Assembly: GCA_030682175.1 (NCBI GenBank)
Contig: JAUXOM010000134.1
Location: forward strand, 94,618 to 158,617
Source: Rhodocyclaceae bacterium
Lineage (GTDB): Bacteria > Pseudomonadota > Gammaproteobacteria > Burkholderiales > Rhodocyclaceae
Length of the DNA stretch: 64,000 nt
Direction of reading: 5' to 3'
The position numbers were made by a program, and so were the translations under genes. The notes below the pieces were generated by a model that saw nothing but the letters and a program-made list of their open reading frames with translations, made no database searches and was not told the origin of the DNA. Shown here piece by piece: positions 1 to 8,759 of this stretch. Every line of letters begins with the position of its first letter. The first letter of the stretch is position 1.

Positions 1-744
1 CACCAGTTACGCGGCCGGGTCGGCCGCAGCCACCATCAGGCCTACGCCTACCTGCTCACCGACGAACACGCCAAGCCGACGACGCAGGCGCAGCGGCGGC
101 TCGACGCGATCCAGGCCATGGAAGAACTCGGTTCCGGCTTCTTCCTCGCCATGCACGACCTCGAAATTCGCGGCGCCGGCGAGGTGCTGGGCGAATCGCA
201 AAGCGGCGAAATCCACGAAATCGGTTTCGCGCTCTACACCAACATGCTCAATGCGGCGGTGCGCGCCCTCAAGGACGGCAAGGCAATCCCCGACCTCACC
301 CAACCCCTCGCCATCACCGCCGAGATCAACCTGCGCACCCCCGCCCTGCTCCCCGACGCCTACTGCCCCGACGTGCATGAGCGACTTACACTCTACAAGC
401 GGTTGGCCAACTGCGACGCGGAAGCCGACCTGCGCGCCATGCAGGAAGAACTGATCGACCGTTTTGGCGAACTGCCGCCGCAAACCCGGGCACTGGTCGA
501 AACCCACCGCCTGCGCCTGCTCGGCCATCCGCTGGGCATCGCCAAGCTGGATGCCGGCCAGAATGCCATCCAGTTACAGTTCGTGAAGCACCCGCCCATC
601 GACCCCGCCAAGATCATCCGACTCATCCAGTCCGACCGCGCCTTCAAGCTGGCCGGCCCGGACAAGCTCGCCTGGCAGAAACCGACCGCCACGCTCACGG
701 AGCGCGTGGCCGCGGTGAAGGCGTTATTCAACAAACTCGCCTGA
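1..744 (+). CDS. mfd: Transcription-repair coupling factor Mfd, C-terminal part (5' end outside window)
   Basis: Mfd is a DNA translocase that removes RNA polymerase stalled at lesions and recruits UvrA. The frame is open from the first base and ends at TGA 742-744, so about 247 C-terminal residues are present. The first residues contain LRGRVGRSHHQAYAYLL, helicase motif VI of the RecG/Mfd group, followed by DLEIRGAGEVLGESQSG, a conserved Mfd stretch just after the motor domain. The remainder matches the usual C-terminal autoinhibitory domain in position and length. An ATG at 118 is internal, not the start. The next gene follows after 74 bases on the same strand. Identification rests on these motifs and is secure; the N-terminal UvrB-like and RNA polymerase interaction domains are not visible. 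Confidence 0.93.
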   Translation, partial: HQLRGRVGRSHHQAYAYLLTDEHAKPTTQAQRRLDAIQAMEELGSGFFLAMHDLEIRGAGEVLGESQSGEIHEIGFALYTNMLNAAVRALKDGKAIPDLTQPLAITAEINLRTPALLPDAYCPDVHERLTLYKRLANCDAEADLRAMQEELIDRFGELPPQTRALVETHRLRLLGHPLGIAKLDAGQNAIQLQFVKHPPIDPAKIIRLIQSDRAFKLAGPDKLAWQKPTATLTERVAAVKALFNKLA

Positions 745-818
745 GCGAAGCTGCTCAGGCGCACATGCGGATAAAATCAGTCTTTCCCCTCAAATTTTTC
801 CAGCGGCACACACCCATC

Positions 819-1895
819 ATGCAACCGACCGAAAACCTCAACATCGATTCCTTTGACCCCATGCCGACGCCGGAGGAAATCCACACCCGCGTGCCACTCA
901 CCGAAACCGCGGCAAAGTCGGTGCTGGCGGGACGGCGCACGCTGGAAGCGATTCTCGACCGCCGCGACTCCCGCCTGCTTGTCGTTGTCGGCCCCTGCTC
1001 GATCCACGACCCGATCGCCGGACTCGACTACGCAAAGCGACTGAAGGTCCTGGCCGACGAGGTCGCCAGCACCATGGTACTGGTGATGCGCGTCTATTTC
1101 GAAAAACCGCGCACGGCAACCGGCTGGAAGGGTTTCATCAACGATCCCTACATGGATGACTCATTCCGCATCGAGGAAGGCATCCAGAAGGCACGCGAAT
1201 TTCTGCTCGCCGTCAACGAACTCGGCCTGCCGGCCGGCACCGAGGCACTTGATCCGATCTCGCCCCAGTACATGGGCGACCTGATCTCCTGGACGGCCAT
1301 CGGCGCGCGCACCTCGGAATCGCAGACCCATCGTGAGATGGCTTCCGGCCTGTCCTCGCCGGTCGGCTTCAAGAACGGCACCGATGGTTCGCTCACCGCG
1401 GCGATCAACGCCATCATCTCGGCAAGCAGCCCGCACAACTTCCTCGGCATCAACATGCAGGGCCGCTCCAGCGTGGTGCGCACCTGTGGCAACCGCTACG
1501 GCCACCTGGTGTTGCGCGGCGGCGGCGACCGGCCGAATTACGACACGGTGAGCGTGGCGCTGGCAGAAAATGCCCTGGCCAAGGCGATGCTGCAACAGAA
1601 TATCGTTGTCGATTGCTCGCACGCCAACAGCTACAAAAAACCCGAACTGCAACCGCTGGTGATGCAGGACGTGGTAAACCAGATCCGGCTCGGCAACAAG
1701 TCCATCGTCGGCATGATGATCGAGAGCAATATCGAAGCCGGCAACCAGCCGATTCCCGCGGATCTGACCAAGCTCAAATATGGCTGCTCGGTGACCGATG
1801 CCTGCGTCGACTGGCCCACCACGGAAAAGATGATCCGCGAGGCGCACGATGCCCTGCGCGGCCCCTTGGCCGGACGGGCCGGACAGGTCAAATAG
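819..1895 (+). CDS. aroG: 3-deoxy-7-phosphoheptulonate (DAHP) synthase, class I AroG type
   Basis: Condenses phosphoenolpyruvate with erythrose-4-phosphate, the first committed step of the shikimate pathway, in the cytosol. The 358-residue product is close to the usual 350. Visible signatures are LLVVVGPCSIHD (metal-binding Cys in PCSIHD), GTEALDPISPQY, SGLSSPVGFKNGT, VDCSHANSYK (metal-binding His), IESNI (Glu) and SVTDACVDW (Asp). An upstream in-frame ATG at 765 would add 18 residues, but MQPTENLNIDSFDP at 819 fits family N-termini better. No clear ribosome binding site was found for either start. A reverse copy of the dispersed 22-bp repeat with one mismatch lies at 914-935, where it encodes part of AAKSVLAGRRT. 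Which aromatic amino acid inhibits this isozyme cannot be read from the sequence. Confidence 0.94.
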   Translation: MQPTENLNIDSFDPMPTPEEIHTRVPLTETAAKSVLAGRRTLEAILDRRDSRLLVVVGPCSIHDPIAGLDYAKRLKVLADEVASTMVLVMRVYFEKPRTATGWKGFINDPYMDDSFRIEEGIQKAREFLLAVNELGLPAGTEALDPISPQYMGDLISWTAIGARTSESQTHREMASGLSSPVGFKNGTDGSLTAAINAIISASSPHNFLGINMQGRSSVVRTCGNRYGHLVLRGGGDRPNYDTVSVALAENALAKAMLQQNIVVDCSHANSYKKPELQPLVMQDVVNQIRLGNKSIVGMMIESNIEAGNQPIPADLTKLKYGCSVTDACVDWPTTEKMIREAHDALRGPLAGRAGQVK

Positions 1896-1899
1896 GCTG

Positions 1900-3141
1900 A
1901 TGGTCACGCTGATCAAGCCTTTTCGCGGACTGCGCCCCGCTCCTGGCCGCGCCGCCGAGGTTGCCGCCCCGCCCTATGACGTACTGTCCGCCGACGAGGC
2001 GCGCCAGCGCGCAGCGGACAAACCCTGGTCGTTCCTGCATGTCTCCCGGCCGGAAATCGACCTGCCCGCAGACATCAACCCATACGACCCCGCCGTGTAT
2101 GCCAAGGCCGCCGAAAACATCGGCGCAATGCTGGCTGCCGGTGTGCTGCAGCGCGATGCCGCGCCGTGCTACTACGCTTATCGGCTGACGCTGCACACCT
2201 CTGCCGCTGCCCACGTGCAGACCGGACTGGTTGCCACCGCGTCCGTGGCCTGCTATGCCAACAACCGCATCAAGAAACACGAATTCACCCGCCCCGACAA
2301 GGAAGACGACCGGGTGCGGCAAATCGAGGCGACCAATGCCCAGACCGGTCCGGTGCTGCTGGCCTATCCGGCCTCGGCCACCGCGGATGCACTGATTGCC
2401 GCCAGCGCCCAGGGCAAGGCCGCTGCCGACGTCACGGCCGATGATGGCATCCGCCACCAGATCTGGGTGGTGGACGATGCCGAGCGCATCGACGCCATCA
2501 CGCGCTGTTTCGACGGCATGGAAGCGCTCTACATTGCCGATGGCCACCACCGCTCCGCCGCAGCGGCGCGGGTTGCCGCCGCCCGCCGCCAGGAAGACCT
2601 TGAGTTGCCGTCCGATTATTTCCTGTCGGTGCTTTTCCCGCACCACGAGATGATGATCCTCGATTACAACCGCGTGGTGAAAGACCTGCACGGCATGGAA
2701 AAGTCGGCGCTGGTGGGACGGCTCGCCGCCGCCTTCGCGGTCGAGGAAAGCGCGTCGCGCGTCGCACCCGCGCAGCCCGGCGAGTTCGGCATGTATCTGG
2801 CCGGTCAGTGGTACAAACTGACCATCAAATCCGAACTGATTCCCGCCGATCCGGTGGCACGACTCGATGTCTCGCTGCTGTCAGACCACCTGCTAGGCCC
2901 GCTGCTGGGCATCACCGACCTGCGCCGCGACAAGCGCATCGACTTCGTCGGCGGCATTCGCGGCCTTGGCGAACTGGAACGGCGCGTCAATTCCGGCGAG
3001 ATGGCGGTCGCCTTCGCCCTCCACCCGACGCGCATGGATCAGTTGATGGCGGTCGCCGACAGCAATCAGGTCATGCCGCCCAAATCAACCTGGTTCGAGC
3101 CGAAGCTGGCCGACGGGCTGGTTTCGCACGTACTGGATTAA
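1900..3141 (+). CDS. DUF1015 family protein
   Basis: A 413-residue cytosolic protein recognised by its N-terminus (LIKPFRGLRPAPGRAAEVAAP followed by PYDVLSADEAR) and by ADGHHRSAAA near residue 212, both typical of DUF1015. The biochemical function of this family is not established. ATG 1900 is preferred over an earlier in-frame ATG at 1849, which lies inside the end of the DAHP synthase gene; only 4 bases then separate the two genes, so they are probably cotranscribed. A reverse copy of the 22-bp dispersed repeat with one mismatch is at 2700-2721, reading in frame as part of EKSALVGRLAA. The assignment to the family is firm; no function is proposed. Confidence 0.88.
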   Translation: MVTLIKPFRGLRPAPGRAAEVAAPPYDVLSADEARQRAADKPWSFLHVSRPEIDLPADINPYDPAVYAKAAENIGAMLAAGVLQRDAAPCYYAYRLTLHTSAAAHVQTGLVATASVACYANNRIKKHEFTRPDKEDDRVRQIEATNAQTGPVLLAYPASATADALIAASAQGKAAADVTADDGIRHQIWVVDDAERIDAITRCFDGMEALYIADGHHRSAAAARVAAARRQEDLELPSDYFLSVLFPHHEMMILDYNRVVKDLHGMEKSALVGRLAAAFAVEESASRVAPAQPGEFGMYLAGQWYKLTIKSELIPADPVARLDVSLLSDHLLGPLLGITDLRRDKRIDFVGGIRGLGELERRVNSGEMAVAFALHPTRMDQLMAVADSNQVMPPKSTWFEPKLADGLVSHVLD

Positions 3142-3163
3142 GCCGACTTCAAGAAGAAGATCC

Positions 3164-3230
3164 GTCACACCGGCGCAAGCCGGTGTCCAGTTCTTTGATT
3201 TTCCTGGATTCCGGCTTGCGCCGGAATGAC
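3164..3230. repeat. Dispersed 67-bp inverted-repeat element, copy 1
   Basis: Begins GTCACACCGGCGCAAGCCGG and ends GGCTTGCGCCGGAATGAC, so the ends pair as a long hairpin. Related copies occur at 21451-21517, 22663-22729, 26199-26265 and, degraded, from 46803. It lies between the convergent DUF1015 and tpx genes, where it could serve as a bidirectional terminator-like structure. Confidence 0.85.
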
Positions 3231-3282
3231 GATGCTGGAACCAGGCAGCGGTTCCTGGGCGGTGTCCCTAACCCGAAATCAC

Positions 3283-3783
3283 TTACAAAACTTTCAGCGC
3301 GGCCGCGTAGTCGGGTTCGTGGCCGATCTCGGATACCAGTTGGCTGTGCAGCACGCGGTCTTTTTCATCGAGGACCACGACAGCGCGCGCCGTCAGGCCA
3401 AGCAACGGGCCTTCAGCCATGGCGACACCCCAGGCTTTCATGAATTCCGGGTGGCGGAAGGTTGACAGGTGACCGACGTTCTTCAGCCCTTCGACAGAGC
3501 AGAAACGGCCGGCCGCGAAGGGCAGATCGCCCGAAACGACAAGGACGACAGTGTTTTTCAGTGTCGTGGCGGATTCGTTGAACTTGCGGGTCGACGTCGC
3601 GCAGGTCGGCGTATCGAGGCTCGGCAGAATATTGAGCACTTTGCGTTTGCCTGCGTAATTGGCCAGGGTGACATCGGCCAGTTCGCCATTGGTCAGATTG
3701 AGCGCGGGAGCTTGCACGCCAACAGCGGGAAGGGTGCCATCGACGCGGAATGGGGTGCCGTGCAGGGTGACTGTAGTGCTCAT
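3283..3783 (-). CDS. tpx: Thiol peroxidase (atypical 2-Cys peroxiredoxin)
   Basis: Reduces hydrogen peroxide and organic hydroperoxides, normally recycled by thioredoxin. The product has 166 residues, about the usual Tpx length. It carries [14 protein letters not shown] with the peroxidatic cysteine at 61 and [11 protein letters not shown] with the resolving cysteine at 95, the same positions as in E. coli Tpx. The ATG at 3781-3783 gives the family N-terminus [12 protein letters not shown]; longer in-frame starts run into tatD and are rejected. It overlaps the end of tatD by four bases and is the last gene of the long minus-strand iron-sulfur block, which places a peroxide scavenger with oxygen-sensitive cluster assembly. 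Confidence 0.95.
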   Translation of the reverse strand: MSTTVTLHGTPFRVDGTLPAVGVQAPALNLTNGELADVTLANYAGKRKVLNILPSLDTPTCATSTRKFNESATTLKNTVVLVVSGDLPFAAGRFCSVEGLKNVGHLSTFRHPEFMKAWGVAMAEGPLLGLTARAVVVLDEKDRVLHSQLVSEIGHEPDYAAALKVL

Positions 3784-4607
3784 GGTTTTCCTCTCTGTGT
3801 GTTGTGTTGAAAATTTTTGAGGCGCGGCAGCGCCATGTAAGCATTTGCGCTGGTCGCCGCCGCAATTCCGGCCAGCGGCAGACCACGCAATTGTGCCAGT
3901 GTTTCGGCAATCGGGAGTAGATCGGCCGGCGTGTTGGCTGCGCCGTCTTTCCATTGCGGTGGAATATCCGGCGCATCGGTTTCGAGCACGATGCTGTCGA
4001 GCGGCAGTGTGGCGGCCAGTTCGCGAATCCGTTTTGAACCACTGAAAGTCATCGCGCCGCCAAAACCAAGCATGAATCCGAGCTTGATGAATTCATCCGC
4101 CTGCTGCCGGCTGCCATTGAAGGCATGCGCGATACCGCCCGGCACGGGAATGCGGCGCAGGTGTTTCAGCACTTGATCGATCGCCCGGCGCACATGCAGC
4201 AGGACCGGCAGTCCGTGCTGGCGGGCAATTTCGAGTTGGGCAAGAAAATAACGCTCCTGCAAAGCTTCATCGCGATCCGGCACAAAGTTGTCGAGTCCAA
4301 TCTCGCCAACCGCAACGCAAGGATTCTCGCGCAGGGTGTCATCGAGGGCGGCCAGATCTTCCTCGCGCGCACGAGCAACAAACAGGGGATGGATGCCATA
4401 GGCGGGAACACAGCCGGCAAACTCACGACAGATGCTCGCCACCGTACCGAAATTGGCACGCTCGATGGCCGGCACCACGATTGTCGTTACGCCAGCGGTG
4501 GCCGCGGCAGCGGCAATCGCCGCACGGTCGCCGTCGAATTCGGCGGCATCCAGATGGCAGTGGGTGTCAATGAGGCCCGTCTCGGCAAGGCCTGCTGGCA
4601 AGCTCAT
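3780..4607 (-). CDS. tatD: TatD family metal-dependent hydrolase
   Basis: A 275-residue TIM-barrel hydrolase. IDTHCHLD near the N-terminus supplies the first metal ligands; [33 protein letters not shown] and [11 protein letters not shown] follow in the TatD order. Characterised members act as 3'-5' exonucleases on DNA or RNA, and some are linked to DNA repair under oxidative stress; the substrate here is unknown. The start overlaps the end of iscX by four bases and the end overlaps the start of tpx by four bases, so all three are translationally coupled. YcfH or YjjV would be equally acceptable paralogue names. Confidence 0.9.
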   Translation of the reverse strand: MSLPAGLAETGLIDTHCHLDAAEFDGDRAAIAAAAATAGVTTIVVPAIERANFGTVASICREFAGCVPAYGIHPLFVARAREEDLAALDDTLRENPCVAVGEIGLDNFVPDRDEALQERYFLAQLEIARQHGLPVLLHVRRAIDQVLKHLRRIPVPGGIAHAFNGSRQQADEFIKLGFMLGFGGAMTFSGSKRIRELAATLPLDSIVLETDAPDIPPQWKDGAANTPADLLPIAETLAQLRGLPLAGIAAATSANAYMALPRLKNFQHNTQRGKP

Positions 4608-4798
4608 TCAAGCTCGTCGATCCAGGCCTGCTGAATCGCTTCCAGTTGTTTCTCGCCACAGTGATGTTCGTTTTCCTCAAACCCGGGCAAGGCCATCACC
4701 CAACGCATCAGGTCGACGAAGTTGATCGTCGTTGGGTCGACTTCCGGGTGGCGTTCGGCCAGTTCAATGGCGATATCGAGGCTATCGGTCCACTTCAT
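4604..4798 (-). CDS. iscX: Fe-S assembly protein IscX (YfhJ)
   Basis: A 64-residue acidic protein, the usual IscX size, beginning MKWTDSLDIAIELAERHPE and containing TTINFVDLMRWVMALPGF, the conserved IscX core. IscX binds the cysteine desulfurase IscS and iron and modulates cluster assembly. ATG 4796-4798 is chosen; the longer reading frame would run through a GC-rich intergenic repeat. It sits directly after fdx, as in other isc operons, and overlaps tatD by four bases. Confidence 0.93.
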   Translation of the reverse strand: MKWTDSLDIAIELAERHPEVDPTTINFVDLMRWVMALPGFEENEHHCGEKQLEAIQQAWIDELE

Positions 4799-4912
4799 TT
4801 TGCCGCCTCCGCAGGGCCGCCCCAAGGTGGCGGCATGTCAAGCAACCGGAGCGGGCATTGCCCGCGAACCACAGTCATCCCCTTCCACTGGAAGGGGGAC
4901 AGGGGGATGGAA
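4799..4912. repeat. Intergenic GC-rich repeat between fdx and iscX (isc-operon copy 1)
   Basis: Contains a GCGGGCATTGCCCGC hairpin followed by a purine/pyrimidine-rich stretch. The same order of blocks recurs at 5262-5366 and 8161-8264 in the same operon. No reading frame is supported. Confidence 0.75.
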
Positions 4913-4913
4913 G

Positions 4914-5258
4914 TCATTTTTTGTGTCCTTCCTTTGCCATGTTGATCGTGTATTTGGGGATCTCCACCACCAGCGGCGTTTCGGTCACCAGTGCCTGGCA
5001 GGAGAGACGCGAGTTTGGTTCCAGTCCCCACGCCTTGTCGAGCAAATCTTCCTCGATTTCCTCGGCGGGTTCAAGCGTTTCGAAGCCTTCGCGGATCACC
5101 ACATGACAGGTGGTGCAGGCACAGGACTTTTCGCAGGCATGCTCGATATCAATGTCGTTTTCGAGCAAGGCATCGCAAATCGACGTGCCGGGAGCCGCCT
5201 CGATTACCGCGCCCTCCGGACACAGTTCAACGTGGGGCAGGACAATAATTTGGGTCAC
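4914..5258 (-). CDS. fdx: ISC-type [2Fe-2S] ferredoxin
   Basis: An electron carrier of the ISC machinery, 114 residues. HACEKSCACTTCHVV provides three cluster cysteines and RLSCQA the fourth; LDKAWGLEPNSRLSCQA and EIPKYTIN are typical of the adrenodoxin-like Fdx family. The start is GTG at 5256-5258, giving VTQIIVLPHVELCPEGAV, which aligns with family N-termini; a GGAGGA sequence lies just upstream. The ORF extends further upstream, but that part is the translated intergenic repeat. It lies after hscA and before iscX, the conserved order. Confidence 0.94.
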   Translation of the reverse strand: MTQIIVLPHVELCPEGAVIEAAPGTSICDALLENDIDIEHACEKSCACTTCHVVIREGFETLEPAEEIEEDLLDKAWGLEPNSRLSCQALVTETPLVVEIPKYTINMAKEGHKK

Positions 5259-5261
5259 AGT

Positions 5262-5366
5262 TCCTCCGCCGGCCCGCCCCAGGGAGGGACAGCCAAAACA
5301 TGGAGCGGGCAGCGCCCGCGAACAATCGTCACCCAATTTTTCGGGAAGGGGGATGGGGGGATGGGG
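5262..5366. repeat. Intergenic GC-rich repeat between hscA and fdx (isc-operon copy 2)
   Basis: Shows the same succession as the copy at 4799-4912: a GCCCGCCCC-type block, then AACATGGAGCGGGCAGCGCCCGCG (hairpin, given here only as a landmark 5304-5322), then a G-rich tail. It separates two genes that are almost always cotranscribed. Confidence 0.72.
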
Positions 5367-5367
5367 C

Positions 5368-7236
5368 TCATAAATTTACCTCGTCAACTTTCCGCCCGGC
5401 CAGCGCGCGCCGGACGCCTTGATTCATGCGGCGGGCCGCGAATTCTGCCGTACCTTTGGAGAGCGCGTCCAGCGCACCATCAATGGCCCGCCGATCGTCG
5501 CCGAGCAGCACCGACTGCAGTTTGGTCAGACAACTGTCGATATGGACGCGTTCGAGCGTGGACAGCAGGTGCACATCTTCCTTGAGGGCCGACTGCACCG
5601 CCTCGACCAGGCGTTGCGCCTCGACCTGCGCCTCGCGCAGCGCGCGGCGGAACGCGTCGTCCGAAGCATGCGTATAACCATCCTTGAGCATCGAAGTGAC
5701 CTCGTCATCATTCAAGCCATACGACGGCTTCACCTCGACACGGGACTCATGACCGGTGGTCTGCTCGCGTGCGGTGACCGACAGCAACCCGTCGGCATCC
5801 ACCTGAAAGGTGACGCGAATGCGTGCCGCCCCGGCCACCATCGGCGGAATGCCGCGCAGTTCGAAACGCGCCAGCGAACGGCAATCCGAGACCAGTTCGC
5901 GCTCGCCCTGCACCACTTGCAGGGCGAGCGCGGTCTGACCATCCTTGAAAGTGGTGAATTCCTGCGCCCGCGCGACCGGAATCGTCGAGTTGCGCGGGAT
6001 GATTTTCTCCACCAGGCCGCCCATGGTTTCGATGCCCAACGACAATGGAATCACATCGAGCAGCAGCCAGTCGTCGCCGGAAGCACGATTGCCGGCGAGC
6101 AGGTTGGCCTGGATCGCGGCACCAAGCGCCACCACCTTGTCCGGATCGAGATTATTCAGCGGCTCCTTGCCAAAGAAAGCCTCGACCGCATGCTGGACCT
6201 GCGGCATGCGCGTGGCACCGCCGACCATCACCACGCCCTTGATGTCTTCAGGCGCCAGCCCGGCATCGCGCAAGGCCTTGCGGGTCGGGCCGAGGGTCTT
6301 TTGCACCAGTGTGCGGGTGATTTCCGTGAATATTTCAGAGGTCAGTTTCAGGTCGACGAATTCGCCAGTCGACAGCTTGGCGGTAATCGGCGCCTCGCCG
6401 TGCTGGGTCAGGTACTCCTTGGCCTCGCGGGCACGCATTTGCAGCAGGCGGGCATCGCCCAGCGACACCGGTGAAAGCTCGGCCTGTTCGCCGATCCAGC
6501 AGAACACGCGATGATCGAAGTCGTCGCCACCCAGCGCCGAATCCCCGCCGGTGGACAACACCTGGAACACGCCTTTCGAAAGCTTGAGGATCGAAATGTC
6601 GAAGGTGCCACCGCCCAGGTCGTAAACCGCATAGATGCCTTCGGCGGCATTGTCGAGGCCATAGGCAATTGCCGCGGCAGTCGGTTCGTTGAGCAAGCGC
6701 AATACTGACAAACCGGCCAGGCGGGCGGCATCCTTGGTTGCCTGGCGCTGGGCATCGTCGAAGTAGGCGGGCACGGTGATTACCGCGCCGGTCAGCGCGC
6801 CGCCTAGGGCAAGTTCGGCGCGTTCGCGCAAGGCCCTGAGGATGTCTGCCGAGACCTCGACCGGATTTTTCACCCCCTGTGCGGTCTTCAGTTTGATCAT
6901 GCCCTCGGCTTCGATGAAGTCGTAGGGCATCGACTCGATGTGGGCGATATCCTTGAGGCCGCGCCCCATGAAACGCTTTACCGAAACGAGGGTATTTTTT
7001 GGGTCGAGCGATTGATGCGACTGTGCACTAAAGCCGACCTCGAGCGGCCCGCTAGCGGGATAGCGCACCACGGAGGGCAGCAGCGACCGTCCCAGTTCAT
7101 CGTTGATCACGACAGCCATGCCGCTCCTGACGGTAGCGACCAGTGAATTCGTGGTGCCCAGATCGATGCCGACCGCGAGCCGATGTTGGTGCGGCGCGGT
7201 CGATTGTCCGGGCTCGGATAATTGCAATAGTGCCAT
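5368..7236 (-). CDS. hscA: Fe-S protein assembly chaperone HscA (Hsp70 type)
   Basis: A specialised Hsp70 that, with HscB, drives cluster transfer from IscU to target proteins. The 622-residue length is typical for HscA. Seen motifs are [15 protein letters not shown] (phosphate 1), [35 protein letters not shown] (phosphate 2) and [14 protein letters not shown] (adenosine). A substrate-binding domain with [21 protein letters not shown] follows. It lacks the long acidic tail of DnaK, as expected. It lies between hscB and fdx on the same strand, with 46 bases to hscB. The large ORFs on the opposite strand here are shadows. Confidence 0.97.
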   Translation of the reverse strand: MALLQLSEPGQSTAPHQHRLAVGIDLGTTNSLVATVRSGMAVVINDELGRSLLPSVVRYPASGPLEVGFSAQSHQSLDPKNTLVSVKRFMGRGLKDIAHIESMPYDFIEAEGMIKLKTAQGVKNPVEVSADILRALRERAELALGGALTGAVITVPAYFDDAQRQATKDAARLAGLSVLRLLNEPTAAAIAYGLDNAAEGIYAVYDLGGGTFDISILKLSKGVFQVLSTGGDSALGGDDFDHRVFCWIGEQAELSPVSLGDARLLQMRAREAKEYLTQHGEAPITAKLSTGEFVDLKLTSEIFTEITRTLVQKTLGPTRKALRDAGLAPEDIKGVVMVGGATRMPQVQHAVEAFFGKEPLNNLDPDKVVALGAAIQANLLAGNRASGDDWLLLDVIPLSLGIETMGGLVEKIIPRNSTIPVARAQEFTTFKDGQTALALQVVQGERELVSDCRSLARFELRGIPPMVAGAARIRVTFQVDADGLLSVTAREQTTGHESRVEVKPSYGLNDDEVTSMLKDGYTHASDDAFRRALREAQVEAQRLVEAVQSALKEDVHLLSTLERVHIDSCLTKLQSVLLGDDRRAIDGALDALSKGTAEFAARRMNQGVRRALAGRKVDEVNL

Positions 7237-7282
7237 TCTTCTTATTTGCTCCCTGCGAAGTTCATCGTCACCGCGATGACAA

Positions 7283-7825
7283 TCAACGTTCGATCAACTC
7301 CAGCGCGTCATCGACTTCTTGAATCAGTTTTTCCTGGAACATCAACTGCCTGACCAACTCGCCGGCACGCTCAAGCGCCTTGTCATCAAGCGCCTGCTGC
7401 AATAGCCCGTACTCGGAGCGCCCGTCTTTCTTCAGGCGCCGGTGCAACCTGTCCAGCGTATCGGCATCGCCGGCTTCTTTCGCTTCAGCCACGGCCTCGC
7501 GCAACGCCATTTGCTCCATCAGAAATTCGGCCGGCATGGCCGTGTTGGTTTCCAGCTGCACATCATGATCGGCCAGTTGCAGCAGATAGCGGGCGCGCTT
7601 CAGCGGATCCTTGAGCGTCTGGTAGGCCTCATTGACATGGGTTGCCCATTGCATCGCCAGGCGCTTCTCGCCATCGGAAAGATGCGCGTGCTTGTCAGGA
7701 TGCACCTTGGCCTGTATGTCCTGATAAAGCCGTTCCAGCCGGTCGGCATCGAGCCCCTGCTGACGCGGCAATCCGAACAGGGTGAAGAAGTCCTGGCGGA
7801 GGGTCTCAGAATCGAAGCTGGCCAT
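7283..7825 (-). CDS. hscB: Fe-S assembly co-chaperone HscB (J-type)
   Basis: A J-domain partner of HscA that delivers IscU. The product of 180 residues starts [20 protein letters not shown], has the J-domain signature [11 protein letters not shown] (HPD), and a C-terminal helical IscU-binding region ending [14 protein letters not shown]. The ATG at 7823-7825 shares one base with the iscA stop (TGATG), so translation is coupled; a TTG one codon upstream is not needed. Confidence 0.96.
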   Translation of the reverse strand: MASFDSETLRQDFFTLFGLPRQQGLDADRLERLYQDIQAKVHPDKHAHLSDGEKRLAMQWATHVNEAYQTLKDPLKRARYLLQLADHDVQLETNTAMPAEFLMEQMALREAVAEAKEAGDADTLDRLHRRLKKDGRSEYGLLQQALDDKALERAGELVRQLMFQEKLIQEVDDALELIER

Positions 7826-8148
7826 CAAACGTGAAAGCTCTCACCGCAGCCGCACTCATCCTTGACGTTCGGATTGATGAATTTGAAGCCTTCGTTCAAG
7901 CCTTCGCGCGTGAAATCGAGTTCCGTGCCATCCAGATAGGGCAGGCTTTTCGGGTCGACCAGCACCTTGAGTCCGTGACTATCGAAGACGATGTCATCCG
8001 GCTCGCTGCTGTCGGCAAATTCAAGCTTGTAGGCCATGCCCGAGCAGCCGGAAGTCTTCACCCCGAGACGAATGCCAATACCCTTGCCGCGCTTGGCAAT
8101 GAAGCCCGCGACATGTTTCGCGGCAGCTTCAGACAATGTAACGCCCAT
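7825..8148 (-). CDS. iscA: Iron-sulfur cluster assembly protein IscA (A-type carrier)
   Basis: A 107-residue A-type carrier that binds iron or a cluster and passes it to apoproteins. The three conserved cysteines are seen in [10 protein letters not shown] and in the C-terminal CGCGESF. It begins [21 protein letters not shown] and has the usual length. It overlaps the hscB start by one base; a GC-rich repeat separates it from iscU upstream. Confidence 0.96.
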   Translation of the reverse strand: MGVTLSEAAAKHVAGFIAKRGKGIGIRLGVKTSGCSGMAYKLEFADSSEPDDIVFDSHGLKVLVDPKSLPYLDGTELDFTREGLNEGFKFINPNVKDECGCGESFHV

Positions 8149-8160
8149 TTAATCAGCTCC

Positions 8161-8264
8161 TTCGCAGGGCCGCCCCAGGCAGGAGCGGACAACAACATGG
8201 AACGGGCAAAGCCCGCGAACAATCGTTACCCCCTGCCCGAAGAAGGGGGGCGGGGCAAAGGCAG
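8161..8264. repeat. Intergenic GC-rich repeat between iscU and iscA (isc-operon copy 3)
   Basis: Third member of the family also found at 4799-4912 and 5262-5366. It includes the hairpin GCGGGCTTTGCCCG (minus strand) and a G-rich tail. Confidence 0.72.
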
Positions 8265-8651
8265 TCATGCCGCTACCTGCTTTTTCTTGTAGTCGGCTAC
8301 CGCCGCCTTGATGGCATCCTCGGCGAGAATCGAACAGTGGATCTTCACCGGCGGCAGGGCCAGCTCATTGGCGATCTGGGTGTTCTTGATGTCGAGCGCC
8401 TGATCGAGCGTCTTGCCCTTGACCCACTCGGTAACCAGCGAGCTCGATGCAATCGCCGAACCGCAACCATAGGTCTTGAACTTGGCATCTTCGATGACGC
8501 CATCCTTGCCAACCTTGATCTGCAGCTTCATGACGTCACCGCAGGCTGGCGCGCCGACCATGCCGGTCGCCACGCCTTCCTCGTCCTTGCCGAAGGAGCC
8601 GACGTTGCGGGGGTTTTCGTAGTGGTCGATGACCTTTTCGCTATATGCCAT
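8265..8651 (-). CDS. iscU: Fe-S cluster scaffold IscU
   Basis: The scaffold on which clusters are built from IscS-derived sulfur. The 128-residue product has the three ligand cysteines in GAPACGDVMKLQ, KTYGCGSAIASSS and VKIHCSILAEDA, and the HscA recognition peptide LPPVK. The ATG is preceded by AAGGAG. It lies downstream of iscS with a 108-base gap holding a CCCTCCGGGCGGGGG hairpin-like stretch. Confidence 0.97.
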   Translation of the reverse strand: MAYSEKVIDHYENPRNVGSFGKDEEGVATGMVGAPACGDVMKLQIKVGKDGVIEDAKFKTYGCGSAIASSSLVTEWVKGKTLDQALDIKNTQIANELALPPVKIHCSILAEDAIKAAVADYKKKQVAA

Positions 8652-8759
8652 TTCAGTACTCCTTGAATTATCTCTGGCTAGTCACCCTCGCCCTCCGGGC
8701 GGGGGCCGGGGGGTGGGGTAGTTTATTTGCCCGCAGGGCGGCACCTTGATGCACCAGCA

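Noticed and set aside
5419..6474. Long plus-strand reading frame (351 residues) opposite hscA
   Set aside because: It is a GC-driven antisense shadow of hscA with no recognisable domain and no ribosome binding site.
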